This document shows, one piece after another, positions 8,773-17,983 of a DNA stretch of 64,000 nt. A program made the translations under genes and the position numbers. Each line of letters starts with the position of its first letter. Positions within the stretch are counted from its first letter, which is position 1. The notes beneath the pieces were generated by a model. The model had not been told where the DNA came from. It searched no databases and was given only the letters and a program-made list of their open reading frames with translations. The DNA is from Burkholderia sp. GAS332 (GTDB lineage Bacteria; Pseudomonadota; Gammaproteobacteria; Burkholderiales; Burkholderiaceae): NCBI GenBank assembly GCA_900142905.1, contig FSRV01000002.1, positions 2,170,001 through 2,234,000 of the forward strand. Reading direction: 5' to 3'.

Positions 8773-10056
8773 CTAGCTTTGCGTCCAGCCCTCGGCATAG
8801 AGCTGTTGCGCCAACAAGCCGACACGGGTAGTGATGATGCAGTTTTCACCGTCCTCGATCAGCGCCGAGCGTGCATCGCGGAACAGCTTTTCGATCGGGA
8901 ATTCGCGCGAAGTACCCGCACCGCCGAACAGTTGCAAGGCTTCACTCGCGACCTTCAACGCCTCTTCAGTGACCGTCACCTTGGCCGACGCCGTCGCATA
9001 AGGATGGGTCATCGGCGACTGGCGTGCATAGGCCAGCGAGCGGCGTGCGACCGAACGGGCCAGTTCGACCCGGCGCAGCATGTCACCCAGGCGATAACGG
9101 GTCAGTTGATGCTCGATCAGCAGTTGCCCACCCTGTTTGCGCTCGTGGCAGTATTGCAAGGCCATCTCGAAGGCCGAGCGGGCCAGTCCGGTAAATACCT
9201 GCGACATGTGGGTACCGGCATACGACCAGGCCGAGGACTGGTTGCCGTAGTACTCGTCCTGCAGCGCGACCGCGAAACGGATCGGCAGCCTGACGTTGTC
9301 GAAAAAGATTTCGCCTTGCGGCAGCGCACGCTGACCGATCTTGTCGAGCGGCTTGCCGCGCGAAATGCCGGGCAAGTCGAGCGGGATGATAGCCGCGATG
9401 CCGCGCGGGCGACCATCGGCGCCGAAGAAGCCGTCGCCGTAATCGGCAGCGATCTGGGCCAGCGCCACTTGCGCCACCGCCCCGTTCGACACCCAGGCCG
9501 AGCACTGGCCGTTGATCACGATTTCATTCTGGTCGACCTTGGCGCACAGGCTCCCCTTGTTGCCAGGTTTGCCATGTGGCCATTCGCGTTGCATGTCGTA
9601 GACCATAATGTCGCTGCCCTTGTCGGGGTGAGTGATGATCCAGCAGCCGATTTTGCCGCTGCACAGATCAATCAATTCCTGCTTGCCGGTGGCCATAGCC
9701 ATCTGCAAAGGAAAGCCGGCAGCGCCGATCGATACGGCGAGGCCCGCATCGCCCCAGCCCAGTTCCTCGCCGATCAGCGACTCGAGCCGAACCGCAACAT
9801 GCGGGTCGAACTGCGAGAACAACTGGGGATCCAGACCGAGCTTCGCCACTTCCTGGAACACCGACCAGTAAGGCGAGCCCGGCGCACAGACGTCCGCGGC
9901 GCTCATCTTGTCGAGTTCCTGTCCCACCGGACGCAACACATTCTTCGCGAAGTGATGGACGGCATCCTGGATTGCCGTTTCGTCTTCTGTCAGCGGCGTC
10001 TCGAAGCCCGTCAGGCCAACCGCTGGAAGCGTCAATTCCTGTTTGAGCTTCAACAT
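8773..10056 (-). CDS. Acyl-CoA dehydrogenase family protein
   Basis: 427 aa flavoprotein of the acyl-CoA dehydrogenase family, predicted to oxidise an acyl-CoA alpha-beta bond and hand electrons to ETF (etfBA lies at the right end of the window). The family layout is visible: alpha-helical N-terminus (TEDETAIQDAVHHFAKNVLRP), middle beta domain with CWIITHPDKGSD and INGQCSAWVSNG, and C-terminal four-helix part with ALQLFGGAGTSREFPIEKLFRDAR. The usual catalytic Glu region reads IEDGENCII, a departure from the common YEGTNEI, so substrate class and base need care. It is cytoplasmic and divergent from the AraC gene at 10228, which may control it. Confidence 0.9.
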   Translation of the reverse strand: MLKLKQELTLPAVGLTGFETPLTEDETAIQDAVHHFAKNVLRPVGQELDKMSAADVCAPGSPYWSVFQEVAKLGLDPQLFSQFDPHVAVRLESLIGEELGWGDAGLAVSIGAAGFPLQMAMATGKQELIDLCSGKIGCWIITHPDKGSDIMVYDMQREWPHGKPGNKGSLCAKVDQNEIVINGQCSAWVSNGAVAQVALAQIAADYGDGFFGADGRPRGIAAIIPLDLPGISRGKPLDKIGQRALPQGEIFFDNVRLPIRFAVALQDEYYGNQSSAWSYAGTHMSQVFTGLARSAFEMALQYCHERKQGGQLLIEHQLTRYRLGDMLRRVELARSVARRSLAYARQSPMTHPYATASAKVTVTEEALKVASEALQLFGGAGTSREFPIEKLFRDARSALIEDGENCIITTRVGLLAQQLYAEGWTQS

Positions 10057-10227
10057 GTCTCTCTCCTCATCTCGTTGAGTGCTTCGTTCAATCGACCACC
10101 GCTGCTAGTCTGAGCCAAACGTCGCTTTTCACCTTTCATGAAAACAGGCAATATTTGTCAGAATCCGCTCATCGATCAGCAGAGCGAGGACGCCTCGGAG
10201 AGACGGAGCAACCGGAGTCAGTGTTAG

Positions 10228-11127
10228 ATGAAGAATCGCCTTGAAACGCGTGAGGAATTGGGCAACGAGCCCATTGTCGAAGGGTGGATTGGCGGGGCAT
10301 TGCCTATCTATGTCGAGCGTTACGCATTTCAGACCGTGGAGAGGAGCGTCTCCGGGCTGAATTCGACTGTGTTCGTTGCGCACTTCGACGGCGCGCACGT
10401 ACAGGAGGGCTCCGCAGGTCAGGCACGCACCGTGAGTCTGCCCTCCCAGGCCCTGCTGATTCCACCGAATTGCGCCACCCATTGGCACTATGCGGGCGCG
10501 GTGGACTTTGCGATTTTTTATTTACCCGAGCAATCGAGCGGCATCGTTGAGCGCTTATGCTCGCTCGCGACCAGGCTTTCCAGGCCACAGTTGCTAGGCG
10601 ATCCATTGGTCGGTGCCGCGGCACTGCAACTGTTGAGCGAATTGCAAAAGGGAGATCGTGCCGACACCGGTTTCATGGAGCGGCTTGCAGGTGTCATGCT
10701 GGAACAGGTTTATCGCGCGCTCAGCATACCGGTGTCCAGTAGCGTCAATACCGGGCACACGCATTTTTCGCGCTTGCAGGCAGTATTTGGCTACATTCGC
10801 GAGCACCTGGCGGACGATCTGTCGACCGAAGTGCTGGCCGATTGCGCCCAGGTCAGCCGCGCGCATTTTTGCCGGCTGTTTCAGGAAGTGACCGGCGGCC
10901 CGCCGCACCGATATGTGCTCGCGGCACGTCTGGAACAAGCACGTACGATGCTCACCACGAGCAACCAGTCAATCGCGCGCATCGCCCAAGACTGCGGATT
11001 CAGCAGTCAAAGCCATCTCACGTCTAGCTTTCGTAAATTACACGCAATCACGCCGGCGCAATTTCGCGTTCATCTGAAATCCGACAGCGCGATTGCGGCT
11101 CAGATATTGGACCTTAGTCAGAATTGA
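10228..11127 (+). CDS. AraC-family transcriptional regulator
   Basis: 299 aa. The N-terminal half is a cupin-like sensing domain of the AraC-binding-like type (SLPSQALLIPPNCATHWHYAG). The C-terminal 100 residues carry the two helix-turn-helix units (STEVLADCAQVSRAHFCRLF and SIARIAQDCGFSSQSHLTSSF). The ATG is preceded by GGAG at a slightly long distance. It is divergent from the acyl-CoA dehydrogenase gene, with 171 bp between the starts, and is the natural candidate for its control. Effector unknown. Confidence 0.9.
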   Translation: MKNRLETREELGNEPIVEGWIGGALPIYVERYAFQTVERSVSGLNSTVFVAHFDGAHVQEGSAGQARTVSLPSQALLIPPNCATHWHYAGAVDFAIFYLPEQSSGIVERLCSLATRLSRPQLLGDPLVGAAALQLLSELQKGDRADTGFMERLAGVMLEQVYRALSIPVSSSVNTGHTHFSRLQAVFGYIREHLADDLSTEVLADCAQVSRAHFCRLFQEVTGGPPHRYVLAARLEQARTMLTTSNQSIARIAQDCGFSSQSHLTSSFRKLHAITPAQFRVHLKSDSAIAAQILDLSQN

Positions 11128-11253
11128 CGTGTCGCCTGTCGAACGCGGATTTTGACTGGTCCGCAAAATTGAGCGTACGAACTATTAGGACATTCCCTGT
11201 CGCAACTCCACCGGGGCTGTCCGGCGAAATGTCACACTAATTCGCGTAAATAC

Positions 11254-12267
11254 TTACTGGCCCCCAAGCAAGCGCTGTTTGCGCCATTCTCGCGGCGACA
11301 CGCCATGCCAGCGTTTAAAAGCATGACTAAACGAACTCTGGGTCCCGTATCCAAGCAGCCCGGCCACCACTGACATGCGTACGGCGGGGTCAACCAGATA
11401 TTGCTCCGCCCCCTCTCGCCGTGCGGTTTCGACGAGGTCTTCGAATACCAGACGCTCCTGTTCGAGGCGTCGCTGCAGCGTGCGCACGCTCACATAGAAG
11501 TGGCCGGCCACCGTGTCCAGAGTGCATCGTCCCGTTGGCAACAATTTGCGCACCATCAAATCGATCTGGTCGCGAAACGAATTGGCGGCCGAGTCCGCGA
11601 TCTTCTCGATGTAGCCGCTAATCAGATTCTTCAGTTCCGGATCATTGCGCAACATGGGCCGCTTCAGATCGGTGGCGAAGAGTTCAATGCCATATCCCGC
11701 TTGCGAGAACCGCACCGGGCAACCAAAAAATTTGGTGTAGTACGCCAGCGACAGCAACGGCGCATGGGGGAGCCGGATAGCCTTTGGACGGGCCTGGTCG
11801 CTTGCGATCACCCGCAGCACACGCAGTCCAACGGCAAGCGTCCACTCTTCGATCTGACGCGTAGGACCGGCACGCAACACCTTCAGTTCATACGACACGC
11901 GTGAACCGGACCGCGTGTTCAGCAGTTGCAGTTCCAATGCCGAATTGAGCAGATTCAGATAGCGTGCAATCGCCTCAATGGCTTCGCCTACCGTCGCGCA
12001 ATGAAGTGCGACCAGCGCAATCGGCCCAAGTGCGTCGCGCCCCTGTGCAAATCCTGCACGCATGCCGAAGTCAGGACAGCTCAGTTCTGCCGCACAGGCT
12101 TCCAGCAGCCTGACCAGTCGATCACCCGGAAACGGCGCATCCGCATCTCTCTCAAGCCTCAACGGCAACTGAAAACGATCCGCGTAGGCATCGACATCGC
12201 CCCCCAGGGTGGCGATGGTTTGGCTCAGGCCCTGCAGCACCCAGCCGCGGAAATAGGGTATCGACAT
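11254..12267 (-). CDS. AraC-family regulator, OruR/ArgR-like architecture
   Basis: 337 aa. The long N-terminal domain (about 1-220, with FGMRAGFAQGRDALGPIALVALHC) is the Arabinose_bd-type sensing domain, followed by a C-terminal HTH_18 domain (HFYVSVRTLQRRLEQERLVFEDL, AGLLGYGTQSSFSHAFKRWHG). It is divergent from the CoA operon beginning at 12366, with 98 bp between starts. A pair of 18-bp direct repeats lies immediately upstream of its start codon, so it probably regulates both itself and the operon. Confidence 0.9.
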   Translation of the reverse strand: MSIPYFRGWVLQGLSQTIATLGGDVDAYADRFQLPLRLERDADAPFPGDRLVRLLEACAAELSCPDFGMRAGFAQGRDALGPIALVALHCATVGEAIEAIARYLNLLNSALELQLLNTRSGSRVSYELKVLRAGPTRQIEEWTLAVGLRVLRVIASDQARPKAIRLPHAPLLSLAYYTKFFGCPVRFSQAGYGIELFATDLKRPMLRNDPELKNLISGYIEKIADSAANSFRDQIDLMVRKLLPTGRCTLDTVAGHFYVSVRTLQRRLEQERLVFEDLVETARREGAEQYLVDPAVRMSVVAGLLGYGTQSSFSHAFKRWHGVSPREWRKQRLLGGQ

Positions 12268-12268
12268 G

Positions 12269-12307
12269 CTGGCATTAAATCACAAATTTCTGGCATGAAA
12301 TAACAAA
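12269..12307. promoter_or_regulatory. Direct-repeat operator, probable AraC-type binding site
   Basis: CTGGCATTAAATCACAAA (12269-12286) and CTGGCATGAAATAACAAA (12290-12307) match at 16 of 18 positions and are offset by exactly 21 bp, two helical turns. This is the usual geometry for a dimeric AraC-family protein with two HTHs per monomer. The site touches the start codon of the regulator gene (12267) and lies 58 bp before the operon start. Confidence 0.7.
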
Positions 12308-12365
12308 ATCCACGCCGCCCTCTTCCTTAGCATACGACTTCATAACACCACCCATTGGAGACGAA

Positions 12366-13496
12366 ATGGCAAAGCATAGCGTTGTTGTCTATGGTGCGAG
12401 CGGCTATACCGGCATGCTCACCATGGACTGGTTGATCGACCAGAACATTCCCTTTACCGCCGTGTCGCGCAATGCCGCGCGCACGCTGGAAATGATGAAG
12501 CAGCGTGTGGTGCGCCTGGAATCGGCCACCTACGAAATCATCGAGTGCGAGCACGACGTCGACAAGCTGGTCGAAGCGTTCAAGGGCGCGAAGGTTGTGT
12601 GCAACATGGTCGGCCCCTTCATCAATTTCGGCCTGACAGCGGTGGAAGCGGCGCTCAAAGCCGGTTGCCACCACCTCGACACCACCGGCGAGCAAGGCTA
12701 CATCATCGAAGCGCGCGAGCGCTTCGGCGCGAGCTACGCGCAAGCGGGCCTGCTGCTGTCGCCGTCGGTCTCGTACATGTACACCGTGGGCGAAATCGCC
12801 GCCGAGCTGGCACTGGAAACGCCGGGCATCGATGCACTGGAAACGGCCAGCCTCTCGCGCGGCCCGATGCAAGGCTCCGGCGTGACAGTCGGTTCGACAG
12901 CATCAATTTTCGAGCTGTTCCGCAGCAAGCAGCTGCACCTGTGGGACAACCAGATGGTCGAGTGGCCGGTTGGCAGCTCAGAGGAAATCTGCGTACCCGA
13001 ATTCCTGAAGCCGGTGTTCTGCCTGCCATGGGGCGGCACATCATTGCCGGTGATTTACGAGCGTGACCCGCGTGTCCGCTATTGCCGATCGATGGTCGGC
13101 TTCTATGACAACCCGGCCATGCGCATGGTGCACGGCCTCGGCCGGAAGTGGGAAGAGGAATTCAAGCACTTGCCGCCTGAGGCGCAGGACAAGGTCGTGG
13201 CCCAGTTCGTCGCAGCCACCACCCCGTCGATGCCGCCACGCGAGCGCACCACGCTTAACCGGTCGGTCGACATTGCAATCGGCCGCGGTCAGTTGGCCAG
13301 CGTGCGCGCCAGCGTCACTTCAATCACACCGTATATCGCAACCGGCGCTCTGCAGACCGCCGCTGTCATGAAGCTATTGGACGGTGAAACGCGCAAGGTC
13401 GGCTTTGCTTCGGCATGCCAGGCGTTTGACCACCGTTACCTGCTCGGTTTCCTGGAGCAACGTGGTCTGGCGCGCGGTCACCTCATGCAACTCTGA
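12366..13496 (+). CDS. Saccharopine-dehydrogenase-like Rossmann reductase
   Basis: 376 aa. The N-terminus VVVYGASGYTGMLTMDWL is a dinucleotide-binding fold with the GxxGYTG pattern of the saccharopine dehydrogenase / trans-acting enoyl reductase family, followed by CNMVGPFINFG and a TTGEQGYI segment typical of these NADP-binding proteins. It is first in a tightly spaced operon with an acyl-CoA ligase, enoyl-CoA hydratase, SDR and thiolase, so it likely acts on the same acid or its CoA ester. True saccharopine dehydrogenase activity is unlikely in this context. Substrate unknown. Confidence 0.75.
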   Translation: MAKHSVVVYGASGYTGMLTMDWLIDQNIPFTAVSRNAARTLEMMKQRVVRLESATYEIIECEHDVDKLVEAFKGAKVVCNMVGPFINFGLTAVEAALKAGCHHLDTTGEQGYIIEARERFGASYAQAGLLLSPSVSYMYTVGEIAAELALETPGIDALETASLSRGPMQGSGVTVGSTASIFELFRSKQLHLWDNQMVEWPVGSSEEICVPEFLKPVFCLPWGGTSLPVIYERDPRVRYCRSMVGFYDNPAMRMVHGLGRKWEEEFKHLPPEAQDKVVAQFVAATTPSMPPRERTTLNRSVDIAIGRGQLASVRASVTSITPYIATGALQTAAVMKLLDGETRKVGFASACQAFDHRYLLGFLEQRGLARGHLMQL

Positions 13497-13519
13497 CCGA
13501 CGTCTGTTCGAGGAATGTA

Positions 13520-15058
13520 ATGGCTATTATCGATTTTTTTGACCGTGGCTGGCGCAGTGCGCCGGACGCCGCGGCTTATGTCCAGGACGAACGGGCGTTC
13601 AGTTTTCGCGAGGTTGGCGAACTGTCTTGCCGCATTGCCCATGCACTACAGGCTGCAGGCCTGGGCTGCGGCGCAAAGGGCGCAGTCTGGGCCGGCAACG
13701 ACGTGCAGGCGTGGACCTGTACGCTTGGACTCTGGCGCGCCAACATGGCCTGGATTCCGGTCAACGCACGCAATGTTGCCGAAGAAAACCAGGCTTTGCT
13801 CGACGCGTTCGACTGCGACGCGGTGTTCTACCAGCAGGCCTATGCGCCCGCTATTGAAGCCCTGCGCGGCGCATTGCCCAAGGTCCGGCTCTGGATCTGT
13901 ATCGAGACCGAACTGAACGCATGGTGCGCGGCCCACCCTGCCACCCATCCTGATGTCGAATACGGCCTGGACGACGTGGTCATGCTGTCGCCGACCGGCG
14001 GCACCACGGGTACGCCCAAGGGTGTGATGAACACCCACCGCAGCATCCAGACGTTCGTGGCCCACTACATGCTGGGTTGCCACTACGGCCACGGCGAGCG
14101 GCCGGTCAACCTGGCCGCCGCGCCGATGACGCACACGGCCGGTGTGCTGTCGCTTCCCACCACCGCCCGCGGCGGTACGGTGGTCGTGGTGACGAAGCCG
14201 GACCCGGCCCTCATGCTGGGCGCCATCGCACGCCACCGCGTCACCGAGTTCTTCCTGCCGCCGACGGTGATCTACCGGTTGCTCGAAGTACCCGGCATCG
14301 ACCAGCTGGACTTCAGTTCGCTCAAGTACTTCCTGTACGGCGCGGCACCCATGTCGGTCGACAAACTGAAAAAGGCCATCAAGGTATTCGGCCCGGTGAT
14401 GGCCGGCGGCTATGGTCAAACCGAGGCGCCGGCGTCCATCGCGTTACTGCCGCCGGACCAGCACTTCACCGGCGACACGCTCGCCAGCGACGAACGCCTG
14501 TCGTCGGTGGGCCGTCCCAGCCCGCTGATCCGGGTCGAGATCATGGACGAACGGAACTGCATTCTCGCGACAGGCGAGACCGGCGAAATCTGCGTGCGCG
14601 GCGATCTGGTGATGAAGGGCTACTACAAAGCGCCCGACAAGACGGCAGAAACCATCATCGATGGCTGGCTTCACACCGGCGATATCGGCCACCTCGACGC
14701 CGAAGGTTATCTGTATGTCACCGACCGCAAGAAGGACATGTTGATTACGGGCGGCTTCAACGTCTACCCAAGCGAAGTGGAACAGGTGATCTGGGCCCAC
14801 CCTGCCGTGCAGGATTGCGCTGTGATTGGCGTCCCGGACCCTCAGTGGGGCGAAGCGGTGAAGGCCGTTGTCGAGCTGAATCCAGGCCAGAGCGTCACGG
14901 CCGAAGAACTGATCGCGCTCTGCAAGGAAAAGCTAGGCAGCGTCAAAGCGCCGAAGAGCGTGGAGTTTATGCCGACCCTGCCGCGCAGCACCGCCGGCAA
15001 GGTGCTTAAGAAAGATTTGCGCGCCCAATACTGGGCTGCTGCCCAACGAAAAATCTGA
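13520..15058 (+). CDS. AMP-forming acyl-CoA ligase
   Basis: 512 aa adenylate-forming enzyme that activates a carboxylic acid to its CoA thioester with ATP. Motifs in order: P-loop-like SPTGGTTGTPKGV (near 155), GYGQTEAP (near 300), HTGDIGHLDAEGYLYVTDRKKDM (near 395-415), and the C-terminal catalytic Lys in TAGKVLKKDLR. Length and domain order are normal for class I ANL ligases. It follows the Rossmann reductase gene by 23 nt and precedes the enoyl-CoA hydratase gene by 23 nt. The substrate acid is not identifiable; the operon suggests a beta-oxidation-type route. Confidence 0.92.
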   Translation: MAIIDFFDRGWRSAPDAAAYVQDERAFSFREVGELSCRIAHALQAAGLGCGAKGAVWAGNDVQAWTCTLGLWRANMAWIPVNARNVAEENQALLDAFDCDAVFYQQAYAPAIEALRGALPKVRLWICIETELNAWCAAHPATHPDVEYGLDDVVMLSPTGGTTGTPKGVMNTHRSIQTFVAHYMLGCHYGHGERPVNLAAAPMTHTAGVLSLPTTARGGTVVVVTKPDPALMLGAIARHRVTEFFLPPTVIYRLLEVPGIDQLDFSSLKYFLYGAAPMSVDKLKKAIKVFGPVMAGGYGQTEAPASIALLPPDQHFTGDTLASDERLSSVGRPSPLIRVEIMDERNCILATGETGEICVRGDLVMKGYYKAPDKTAETIIDGWLHTGDIGHLDAEGYLYVTDRKKDMLITGGFNVYPSEVEQVIWAHPAVQDCAVIGVPDPQWGEAVKAVVELNPGQSVTAEELIALCKEKLGSVKAPKSVEFMPTLPRSTAGKVLKKDLRAQYWAAAQRKI

Positions 15059-15081
15059 CCAAGACAAAATAGGAGACATTC

Positions 15082-15921
15082 ATGGAATATCAGGACTTCA
15101 CTACCCTGCGCGTGGCCGTTGTGGCCGGCGTAGCCCGCGTCACCTTCGACCACGGTCCGATCAACTTGATGGACATGGCGATGCTGGCCGATCTGGACCG
15201 AGTGGGCCGCATGCTGGAAGCCGATGCGGCCGTCAAGGTCGTCATCCTGCAAAGCGCGAACCCGGACTTTTTCATCGCCCACGGCGACGTGTCCGTGATC
15301 CCTCACCTGCCGGCCAAACCCGCGCCGCGCGAGCAGAAACTCGGCGACGTTCACGCTATCGTGGACCGCTTCCGCACCATGCCGAAAGCGACCATCGCCA
15401 AGATCGAAGGTCGCTGCCGTGGCGGCGGCAGTGAACTGGCGCTCGCCTGCGACATGCGCTTTGCCGCCATCGGACGCGCCTTCCTGAGCCAGCCCGAGGT
15501 CGGGGTTGGCATCATCCCCGGCGCGGGCGGCTCGGCTCGCCTGCCGCGTCTTGTGGGCCGCGGCCGTGCGCTCGAAATCATCCTCGGCTGCGCGGACTTC
15601 AACGCAGAGACTGCGGAACGCTACGGCTGGGTCAACCGTGCCCTGCCCGCAACGGAGATCGACTACTTCGTGAACGCGCTGGCAACCCGTATCGCCGGCT
15701 TCCCGGCCGCGGCGCTGGCGCAGGCTAAACACATGGTGGATGCCACCGATCCCAGGATCGCAGACGACCTGGCATTGGAGGAACGCCTGTTCCTTCAATC
15801 GGCGCAGACCAGCGGTGCAAGGACGCGTATCGGCGCTGCGATGGGCGCGGGTATGCAGACCCGCGGCATGGAGATGTGCAACTTCACCCACGTGTGGGCA
15901 CCGATGGCGGGGCTGGAATGA
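15082..15921 (+). CDS. Enoyl-CoA hydratase/isomerase family protein
   Basis: 279 aa crotonase-fold protein. The oxyanion-hole segment KIEGRCRGGGSELALACDMRFAA and the second loop EVGVGIIPGAGGSARLPRLVGRGRA are clear. The usual catalytic Glu of hydratases in the second motif appears as the E of QPEVGVG. It is expected to hydrate or isomerise an unsaturated acyl-CoA in the cytoplasm. Its stop overlaps the start of the SDR gene (ATGA), indicating translational coupling. The C-terminal 40 residues are longer than in minimal crotonases. Confidence 0.9.
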   Translation: MEYQDFTTLRVAVVAGVARVTFDHGPINLMDMAMLADLDRVGRMLEADAAVKVVILQSANPDFFIAHGDVSVIPHLPAKPAPREQKLGDVHAIVDRFRTMPKATIAKIEGRCRGGGSELALACDMRFAAIGRAFLSQPEVGVGIIPGAGGSARLPRLVGRGRALEIILGCADFNAETAERYGWVNRALPATEIDYFVNALATRIAGFPAAALAQAKHMVDATDPRIADDLALEERLFLQSAQTSGARTRIGAAMGAGMQTRGMEMCNFTHVWAPMAGLE

Positions 15922-16724
15922 GCGCCCCGATCTTTCTCGGCAAGGTTGCCGTCGTAACAGGCGCCGGCTCTGGAATTGGGCGCGCGCTGGCCGTCGAGCT
16001 TGCCTCCTGTGGCGCGCGGCTCGCGCTGTCGGACATCGATGAAACCGCCCTGAGCGCCACCGTCGCCCAATGCGGTGGAGGGATTGAGGCCCGCACCTAC
16101 AAGCTCAATGTGGCCGACCGCGAAGCGGTGCTGGCCCATGCGGCCGAGGTCGAACGCGATTTCGGCGCGGTGCACTTTGTGTTCAACAACGCGGGCGCCA
16201 CTTTGGTGGGCACCTTCGAACATTCGAGCCTCGAGGAAATCGAATGGCAGTTGGGCATCAATCTCTGGGGGGTGATCCACGGCAGCAAGGCCTTTCTGCC
16301 GCTAATGCTGGATCAGCGTGAAGGCTGCATCGTCAATATTTCCAGCATCTTCGGCCTGCTCGGCTACCCGACTCAAAGCGCCTACAACATCTCCAAGTTC
16401 GGCGTACGCGGCCTGACCGAGTGCCTGTGGTCGGAACTGAAGGACACCGGCGTGCGCGCGGTCTGCGTGCACCCGGGTGGGATCCGCACCAACATCGAAC
16501 GGGCCGGCCGCCGCGTCAAGCTGGCCAACCACCAGGAAACGGAGTTCGCCGCGAAAGCCGCAAAGATGCTGGTGACGCCGCCGGAAGAGTGCGCGAAAGA
16601 TATTCTGCGTGGCATCGAGGCTGGCAGGAAACGCATCCTGACCGGCTATCGGTCCCGCACCATCCACTGGATCTCGCGCCTGTTACCAAACAGCTATCCG
16701 GCGCTCTTCAAATACCTGAATTGA
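15918..16724 (+). CDS. Short-chain dehydrogenase/reductase
   Basis: 268 aa. The start is the ATG overlapping the previous stop, so the protein begins MSAPIFLGKVAVVTG. The classical SDR pattern is present: TGAGSGIGRA cofactor loop, FNNAGA, the catalytic Ser in NISSIFG and the YxxxK pair Y156/K160. The Asp in LSDIDE after the second strand favours NAD(H). In this operon it probably oxidises the 3-hydroxyacyl-CoA made by the hydratase before thiolysis. Confidence 0.92.
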   Translation: MSAPIFLGKVAVVTGAGSGIGRALAVELASCGARLALSDIDETALSATVAQCGGGIEARTYKLNVADREAVLAHAAEVERDFGAVHFVFNNAGATLVGTFEHSSLEEIEWQLGINLWGVIHGSKAFLPLMLDQREGCIVNISSIFGLLGYPTQSAYNISKFGVRGLTECLWSELKDTGVRAVCVHPGGIRTNIERAGRRVKLANHQETEFAAKAAKMLVTPPEECAKDILRGIEAGRKRILTGYRSRTIHWISRLLPNSYPALFKYLN

Positions 16725-16732
16725 GGCGCGCT

Positions 16733-17971
16733 ATGGAACAACTCTATATCGCCGGCATCGCCATGACGGTGTTTGGGCGCCACACAGCACGCCCGCTCGA
16801 CGATCTGGCGCGCGAGGCGCTGGACGGCGCGCTTAAGGACGCCGGCTGCGACCGTACCGACATTGGTGCGGCCTACTACGCCGGCATGACCAACGGCCCG
16901 CTGCAAGGCCAGATTACGATTCCCGGCCAGGTCGTGTTTTCCAAGATCGGCATTGAAGGCATCCCCGTCTTCAATGTGGAAAATGCCTGCGCCTCGGGCA
17001 GCACCGCCATGCACCTGGCGTTGCAAAGCCTGAAAGCCGGCGCCTGCGACGTGGCGCTGGCGCTCGGCGCGGAGAAGATGAACATCCCCGAGAAAGCCAA
17101 GGCATTCGCGCTGTTCGAAGCGGGCTGGGATGTCTCGCGCGCGGAGGAAAACTTCGCGACGCTGATGACCATGGGCGCCGGCATCACGCCGCCGCCAGGC
17201 AGCGAGTCGGACAAACCGTACAGCCGTTTCATGGCGATCTACGCCGCGCTGTGCCGCCATCATATGGCCACCTACGGGACCACCCAGCGGCAGATCGCCG
17301 CCGTGTCGGCCAAGAACCACACGCACTCGGTGCACAACCCATATTCGCAGTTCCGCCAGCCCTTCACGATAGACGAGATTCTCGCTGCACCGCCGATCAC
17401 TTTCCCAATCACGCTGCCGATGTGCGCCCCGCTATCGGACGGCGCGGCGGCTGCCATCGTCTGCACCGAGGCGGGTTTGCGACGCATTGGCGCGGACCGG
17501 AGCCGCTGTATCAAGGTAGCAGCCAGCGTGGTGCGCAGCTTCACGCATCGCCCACTCGACCGGCCGGATCTGAACATCGGCAGGCTGGCGGCAAACCAGG
17601 CGTACGAAATCGCCGGGCTCGGCCCGCAGGACATGCACGTGGCGGAAGTGCACGACGCCTCGGCAATGGGCGAAATCATCCAGGCCGAGAACCTGGGACT
17701 GGCAGCGTTGGGCGAAGGTGGACCTTGTGCGGAACGCGGTGACTTCACGTTGGGCGGTCGGATTCCGATCAACACGTCCGGCGGCCTCGAATCCAAGGGA
17801 CACCCTTTGGGCGCGACCGGAATAGGTCAGCTCTACGAATTGGTTACGCAACTGCGCGGTGAAGCGGGAGCACGCCAGGTTGAAGGCGCTCGACATGCGA
17901 TCCAGGAAAACGGCGGCGGCTTGCAAGGCGTCGAAGAAGCCGCGCTGGCCATCCATATCCTTAGCAAATAA
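16733..17971 (+). CDS. Thiolase, SCP-x/acetyl-CoA acetyltransferase-like
   Basis: 412 aa, started at the ATG eight bases after the SDR stop. The nucleophilic Cys is C86 in NVENACASGSTAMH; a conserved His is in AEVHDASAMGE; the C-terminal signature NTSGGLESKGHPLGATG is that of the SCP-x-type thiolases rather than the FadA type. It would cleave a 3-ketoacyl-CoA with CoA, ending the cycle coded by this operon. Cytoplasmic. SCP-x-type thiolases are common in steroid and other branched or cyclic side-chain degradation, which is suggestive only. Confidence 0.88.
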   Translation: MEQLYIAGIAMTVFGRHTARPLDDLAREALDGALKDAGCDRTDIGAAYYAGMTNGPLQGQITIPGQVVFSKIGIEGIPVFNVENACASGSTAMHLALQSLKAGACDVALALGAEKMNIPEKAKAFALFEAGWDVSRAEENFATLMTMGAGITPPPGSESDKPYSRFMAIYAALCRHHMATYGTTQRQIAAVSAKNHTHSVHNPYSQFRQPFTIDEILAAPPITFPITLPMCAPLSDGAAAAIVCTEAGLRRIGADRSRCIKVAASVVRSFTHRPLDRPDLNIGRLAANQAYEIAGLGPQDMHVAEVHDASAMGEIIQAENLGLAALGEGGPCAERGDFTLGGRIPINTSGGLESKGHPLGATGIGQLYELVTQLRGEAGARQVEGARHAIQENGGGLQGVEEAALAIHILSK

Positions 17972-17983
17972 GAAAGGGAAATC

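Noticed and set aside
8743..10113. A 456-codon plus-strand frame opposite the acyl-CoA dehydrogenase.
   Set aside because: Pure antisense shadow of a clearly recognised gene.
11104..11122. A partial GGACC-box-like sequence (ATTGGACCTTAGTCAGAAT).
   Set aside because: It lies inside the last codons of the AraC gene at 10228, has a degenerate right half, and no gene or -10 follows in the expected place.
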